A stretch of 7,739 nucleotides of DNA. Origin: Planctomycetaceae bacterium. Its GTDB lineage: Bacteria > Planctomycetota > Phycisphaerae > Phycisphaerales > SM1A02. Shown here piece by piece: positions 5,638-7,739 of this stretch. The stretch is from the NCBI GenBank assembly GCA_027488415.1, contig JAIYBS010000226.1, positions 1 through 7,739 on the forward strand. The letters run 5' to 3'. Made by a program: the position numbers and the translations under genes. A model generated the notes under the pieces. The model saw nothing but the letters and a program-made list of their open reading frames with translations, searched no databases and was not told the origin of the DNA. How positions within the stretch are numbered: the stretch's first letter is position 1; the number at the start of each line of letters is the position of its first letter.

Positions 5638-5662
5638 GCCAACGGGCGGTCGGTCCGTCGGC
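5638..5662 (+). other. possible hairpin in 5' leader
   Basis: GCCAACGG (5638-5645) pairs with CCGTCGGC (5655-5662) with one A-C mismatch and a 9-nt loop. It would form near the 5' end of the predicted transcript, before the Shine-Dalgarno. It might stabilise the mRNA; in GC-rich DNA it could be chance. Confidence 0.25.
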
Positions 5663-5680
5663 ATCAACCAGATCCACACA

Positions 5681-5684
5681 GGAG
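5681..5684 (+). promoter_or_regulatory. Shine-Dalgarno (GGAG) for the secreted-protein gene
   Basis: GGAG lies 10 nt before ATG 5695. This fixes the start within a frame that is open back to 5497 and agrees with the signal peptide beginning at this Met. Confidence 0.65.
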
Positions 5685-5694
5685 TATCGCAGAC

Positions 5695-6693
5695 ATGAAG
5701 CATGCATTCATCGCCGCCTCGGCGCTCGTTCTCGGCAGCAGCGCCTTCGCGCAGGTCGTCGTCGACGGCACCGCGGAAGCGTCGTACGGCGACGCGCTCT
5801 CGACCCAGGTCTGCGGCACCGGGTTCGGCAACGCGACCGACGGCCTCCCCGGCACCTGCAACGGCAGCGAGCTCGATGCGGCCTACGCGGTGCTCGATAC
5901 CACCGGCGGCTACCTGTACCTGACGTTCGCGGGCAACCTGCAGAGCAACTTCAACAAGTTCGAGCTCTTCATCGACTGCGTCGCGGGCGGCCAGAACGAG
6001 GTTCGCTCGGACAACCCGGACGTCGACTTCAACGGCCTGAGCCGCATGGGCGCGGACACCGTGAACGGCTTCCCCGGCCTGAAGTTCGATGCCGGCTTCG
6101 AGTCGGACTTCTACTTCACCTGCACGGGCGGCAACACCCCGTACACGCTCTACGCGAACTTCGCCCAGATGCTCACCGCGGGCGGCGGCATCGGTGCCTA
6201 CATCGGCAGCAGCGCCACCGACCCGAAGACGGGCGTCATCCGCATCGATGACGCGACCTACGGCCTTCAGGTCGCGATGAACAACTCGAACGTCGCCGGC
6301 GTCGACGGCGACCCCGCGAACCTCACGAACTCGGGCGCCGGCGTCACCACCGGCATCGAGATCCGCATCCCGCTCGCGACCCTCGGCTGGGACGGCAACA
6401 GCCCGATCAAGGTGTGCGCCTTCGTCAACGGCGGCGGGCACGACTACGCGTCGAACCAGTTCCTCCCGCCGCTGCCGGCCGGCACCGGCAACCTCGGCGG
6501 CGACGGCCTCGGCGGCTACGTCGGCGGCTTCCCGGCCGCGCTGCGATTCGACCTCGGCACGATCCCCGGCGACCAGTTCTTCGTCATCGGCGGCGGCAGC
6601 CCGAACAACTGCCCGGCCGACCTCGACGGCGACGGCTCGGTGAGCGGCTCGGATCTCGGCGCCATGCTCGGCGCGTGGGGCGCCTGCCCCTGA
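5695..6693 (+). CDS. secreted protein with C-terminal Cys-bracketed dockerin-like motif
   Basis: A 332-aa exported protein. The signal peptide is MKHAFIAASALVLGSSAFAQ with cleavage expected after Ala19 or Gln20. The mature body is Gly/Asn/Asp-rich, low in Lys and Arg, with alternating beta-strand patterns (GGYLYLTFAGNL 71-82, FNKFELFIDC 86-95, GIEIRIPLATLGW 220-232). I read it as a beta-sandwich, reminiscent of CBM9-type modules, with no catalytic motif seen. The tail NCPADLDGDGSVSGSDLGAMLGAWGACP (305-332, within the protein's last 28 residues) holds one calcium loop (Asp309, 311, 313 and 320) between Cys306 and Cys331. Canonical cellulosomal dockerins have two such repeats. This single-repeat, Cys-bracketed tail is typical, to my knowledge, of planctomycete secreted proteins and may act as a sorting or attachment tag. 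Five further Cys (40, 55, 95, 143, 241) suggest disulfides. It is monocistronic, with its own promoter and terminator. Function unknown; a surface or carbohydrate-binding role is inference. Confidence 0.88.
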   Translation: MKHAFIAASALVLGSSAFAQVVVDGTAEASYGDALSTQVCGTGFGNATDGLPGTCNGSELDAAYAVLDTTGGYLYLTFAGNLQSNFNKFELFIDCVAGGQNEVRSDNPDVDFNGLSRMGADTVNGFPGLKFDAGFESDFYFTCTGGNTPYTLYANFAQMLTAGGGIGAYIGSSATDPKTGVIRIDDATYGLQVAMNNSNVAGVDGDPANLTNSGAGVTTGIEIRIPLATLGWDGNSPIKVCAFVNGGGHDYASNQFLPPLPAGTGNLGGDGLGGYVGGFPAALRFDLGTIPGDQFFVIGGGSPNNCPADLDGDGSVSGSDLGAMLGAWGACP

Positions 6694-6730
6694 GTCGGTG
6701 ATCAGGAGCCGATGATCTCGGAATGACCTC

Positions 6731-6769
6731 CCGCGGGCCCGGCAGCGATGCCGGGCCCGCGGTGCTTTT
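6731..6769 (+). terminator. intrinsic terminator after the secreted-protein gene
   Basis: A perfect 13-bp GC stem (6731-6743 with 6750-6762), a 6-nt loop AGCGAT and a short T run (6766-6769) lie 37 bp after the stop. The T run is on the plus strand, so it mainly ends the rightward gene. The hairpin could also slow leftward transcription leaving the ABC ATPase gene, but there is no T run on that side. Confidence 0.85.
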
Positions 6770-6794
6770 GCGCTCGGTTCGCTCAGGCGTCGGC

Positions 6795-7739
6795 TCAGCC
6801 GCGATCGGTCGCGTCCGGCAGTCGTGCGCCGTCCTCGCCCGACGCGAAGAGATGCGCGGCCGAGAGATCCACGGTCACCGCGGCCTGCTCTCCCTCGACC
6901 AGCCGGTCGTCGTTCTCGACGCGGGCGGTGAGCCGCGTGGAGCCGCGCTGGAGCACGACGTCCATCCGGTCGCCGAGCCGCTCGATCGCGCGGATGGTCG
7001 CCGTCACGGCGGCGCCGTCCGCGGCGCCGGGACGTACGCGCAGCTGGTCGGGGCGGACGCCGAGCGCCACGGGCCCCGCCGGCGGAGCCGGCCAGCGCGA
7101 CGCGGGCAGCGCGAGGTGCAGGTCCGTCGAGACGAAGGAGCCGGCCTCGCATCGCCCGTCGACGAAGTTCATGACCGGCGTGCCGACGAATCCGGCGACG
7201 AAGCGGTTCGCCGGTCGCCCGTAGCACTCGCCCGGCGTGCCGAACTGCTGCACCACGCCGCTCCTCATCACGACCATCCGGTCGGCGAGCGTCATCGCCT
7301 CCTCCTGGTCGTGGGTGACGTAGACCATGCTGGCCTTCGTGCGCCGGTGCAGCTCGCGGATCTCGGCGCGCATCTCGATCCGGAGGCGCGCGTCGAGGTT
7401 CGAGAGCGGCTCGTCGAAGAGGAACACCTGCGGCTCGCGCACCAGCGCGCGCCCGAGCGCGACGCGCTGCCGCTGCCCGCCCGAGAGCGCGCGGGGGAGC
7501 CGGTCGAGCAGGGCGGTGATGCCGAGCGTCGCCGCGACCTCGTCCACCTTGCGGCCGATCGCCTCGAGCTCCGCCCGGCGCGCGGCGCCGTCGGTGAATC
7601 GGGCGAGGAGCCCGGCGTGCCGCCGGCGGCGCATCAGGCCGAATTCCATGTTCCGCCGGACCGTCATGTGCGGGTAGAGCGCGTAGTTCTGGAAGACCAT
7701 CGCCACGTCGCGGTCCTTGGGCGGCAGGTCGTTCACCAC
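6795..7739 (-). CDS. MalK/UgpC-type carbohydrate ABC importer ATP-binding subunit (5' end outside window)
   Basis: The partial protein (314 visible residues) is the nucleotide-binding subunit of a CUT1-type sugar or glycerol-phosphate importer on the cytoplasmic membrane face. Visible, numbered from the window edge: VNDLPPKDRDVAMVFQNYALYPHMTV with Q-loop Gln17, signature LSGGQRQRVALGRAL (85-99), Walker B VFLFDE (105-110), D-loop SNLDA (113-117), switch His143 in VYVTHDQEEAMTLADR, then FVGTPVMNFVDG and an OB/TOBE-type regulatory domain (about 190-300). Walker A must lie beyond the right edge. The codon at the edge is an internal GTG valine, not a start. The stretch between Q-loop and signature (36-73) is about 16 residues longer than in E. 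coli MalK and Arg-rich. Permease and binding-protein genes are not in view, so substrate is unknown. It converges on the secreted-protein gene. Confidence 0.93.
   Translation of the reverse strand: MVNDLPPKDRDVAMVFQNYALYPHMTVRRNMEFGLMRRRRHAGLLARFTDGAARRAELEAIGRKVDEVAATLGITALLDRLPRALSGGQRQRVALGRALVREPQVFLFDEPLSNLDARLRIEMRAEIRELHRRTKASMVYVTHDQEEAMTLADRMVVMRSGVVQQFGTPGECYGRPANRFVAGFVGTPVMNFVDGRCEAGSFVSTDLHLALPASRWPAPPAGPVALGVRPDQLRVRPGAADGAAVTATIRAIERLGDRMDVVLQRGSTRLTARVENDDRLVEGEQAAVTVDLSAAHLFASGEDGARLPDATDRG

Larger units (their letters stand above)
5477..5694. other. divergent intergenic region between truA and the secreted-protein gene
   Basis: This 218-bp gap is the only long non-coding stretch in the window. 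It contains an AT-richer island (5511-5527), promoters on both strands and the 5' leader of the rightward gene. I see no tRNA, riboswitch consensus or repeat in it. The stretch 5544-5590 holds nothing I can name. Confidence 0.6.

Noticed and set aside
4701..5642. N-terminal extension of the 505-aa protein through truA up to 5642
   Set aside because: That part is an out-of-frame reading of truA, Arg-rich and motif-free. The GTG at 4700 has a GGAG, a stop-start overlap and a signal peptide.
5635..7227. 530-aa minus-strand frame across the secreted-protein gene and part of the ABC ATPase
   Set aside because: It crosses a strong terminator and is antisense or out of frame to two well-supported genes; the composition is Arg/Ala/Val shadow sequence.
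7737..7739. Start codon of the ABC ATPase at the window edge
   Set aside because: The codon is an internal GTG. Walker A and the first strands of the ATPase are missing, so the gene must continue beyond the edge.
1..7739. Mobile elements, CRISPR, tRNA or rRNA genes
   Set aside because: I saw no transposase motif, terminal inverted repeats, regularly spaced repeats, tRNA cloverleaf or conserved rRNA segment on either strand.

Overview
The window is a GC-rich (roughly 70% by eye) bacterial chromosome segment with ordinary housekeeping genes, several unusual gene boundaries and one exported protein. The best lineage clue is the C-terminus of the protein at 5695-6693. It is a single dockerin-like calcium-loop motif (D-x-D-G-D-G...D-L...W-G) placed between two cysteines at the very end of the chain, a tail I associate with secreted proteins of Planctomycetota, especially the Phycisphaerae. 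I therefore infer a phycisphaeral planctomycete; no rRNA or other phylogenetic marker is present to confirm it.

Layout. Plus strand, 51-2477: a small unknown ORF (78 aa), a Bcp/PrxQ peroxiredoxin, a trimeric dUTPase (dut) and a DegT/DnrJ-type PLP-dependent sugar aminotransferase, tightly packed. The peroxiredoxin frame overruns dut by 121 nt. Minus strand, 5476 down to 2496: truA (tRNA pseudouridine synthase), a GTGA-overlapping 505-aa exported alanine-rich protein of unknown function, then a PIG-L/LmbE-type zinc deacetylase that converges on the aminotransferase with 18 bp between the stops. Plus strand, 5695-6693: a secreted protein with its own promoter, 5' leader, Shine-Dalgarno and signal peptide, ended by a strong intrinsic terminator (6731-6769). 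Minus strand, 7739 down to 6795: the C-terminal part of a MalK/UgpC-type ABC importer ATPase whose start lies beyond the window.

The most interesting pattern is in the gene starts. Four genes (bcp, dut, the aminotransferase and the PIG-L deacetylase), and possibly truA, have no Shine-Dalgarno. Each has a TANNNT hexamer (TAGGCT, TACCCT, TATCAT, TAGGCT; TATCCT for truA) 6-7 bp before the ATG (9 for truA), the geometry of a -10 box driving a leaderless mRNA. In two cases the TAG stop codon of the upstream ORF is the first half of that hexamer. The two genes that are not first in a transcript, or that have a real leader, both carry GGAG exactly 10 nt before the start. This suggests a mixed leaderless/Shine-Dalgarno system in which adjacent co-directional genes may be separately promoted.

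Functionally the genes cover peroxide detoxification, dUTP removal, nucleotide-sugar amination, tRNA modification, deacetylation of an N-acetyl sugar conjugate, an exported helical protein, a secreted surface protein and carbohydrate import. I see no mobile element, CRISPR array, tRNA or rRNA, and no obvious defence or biosynthetic cluster.
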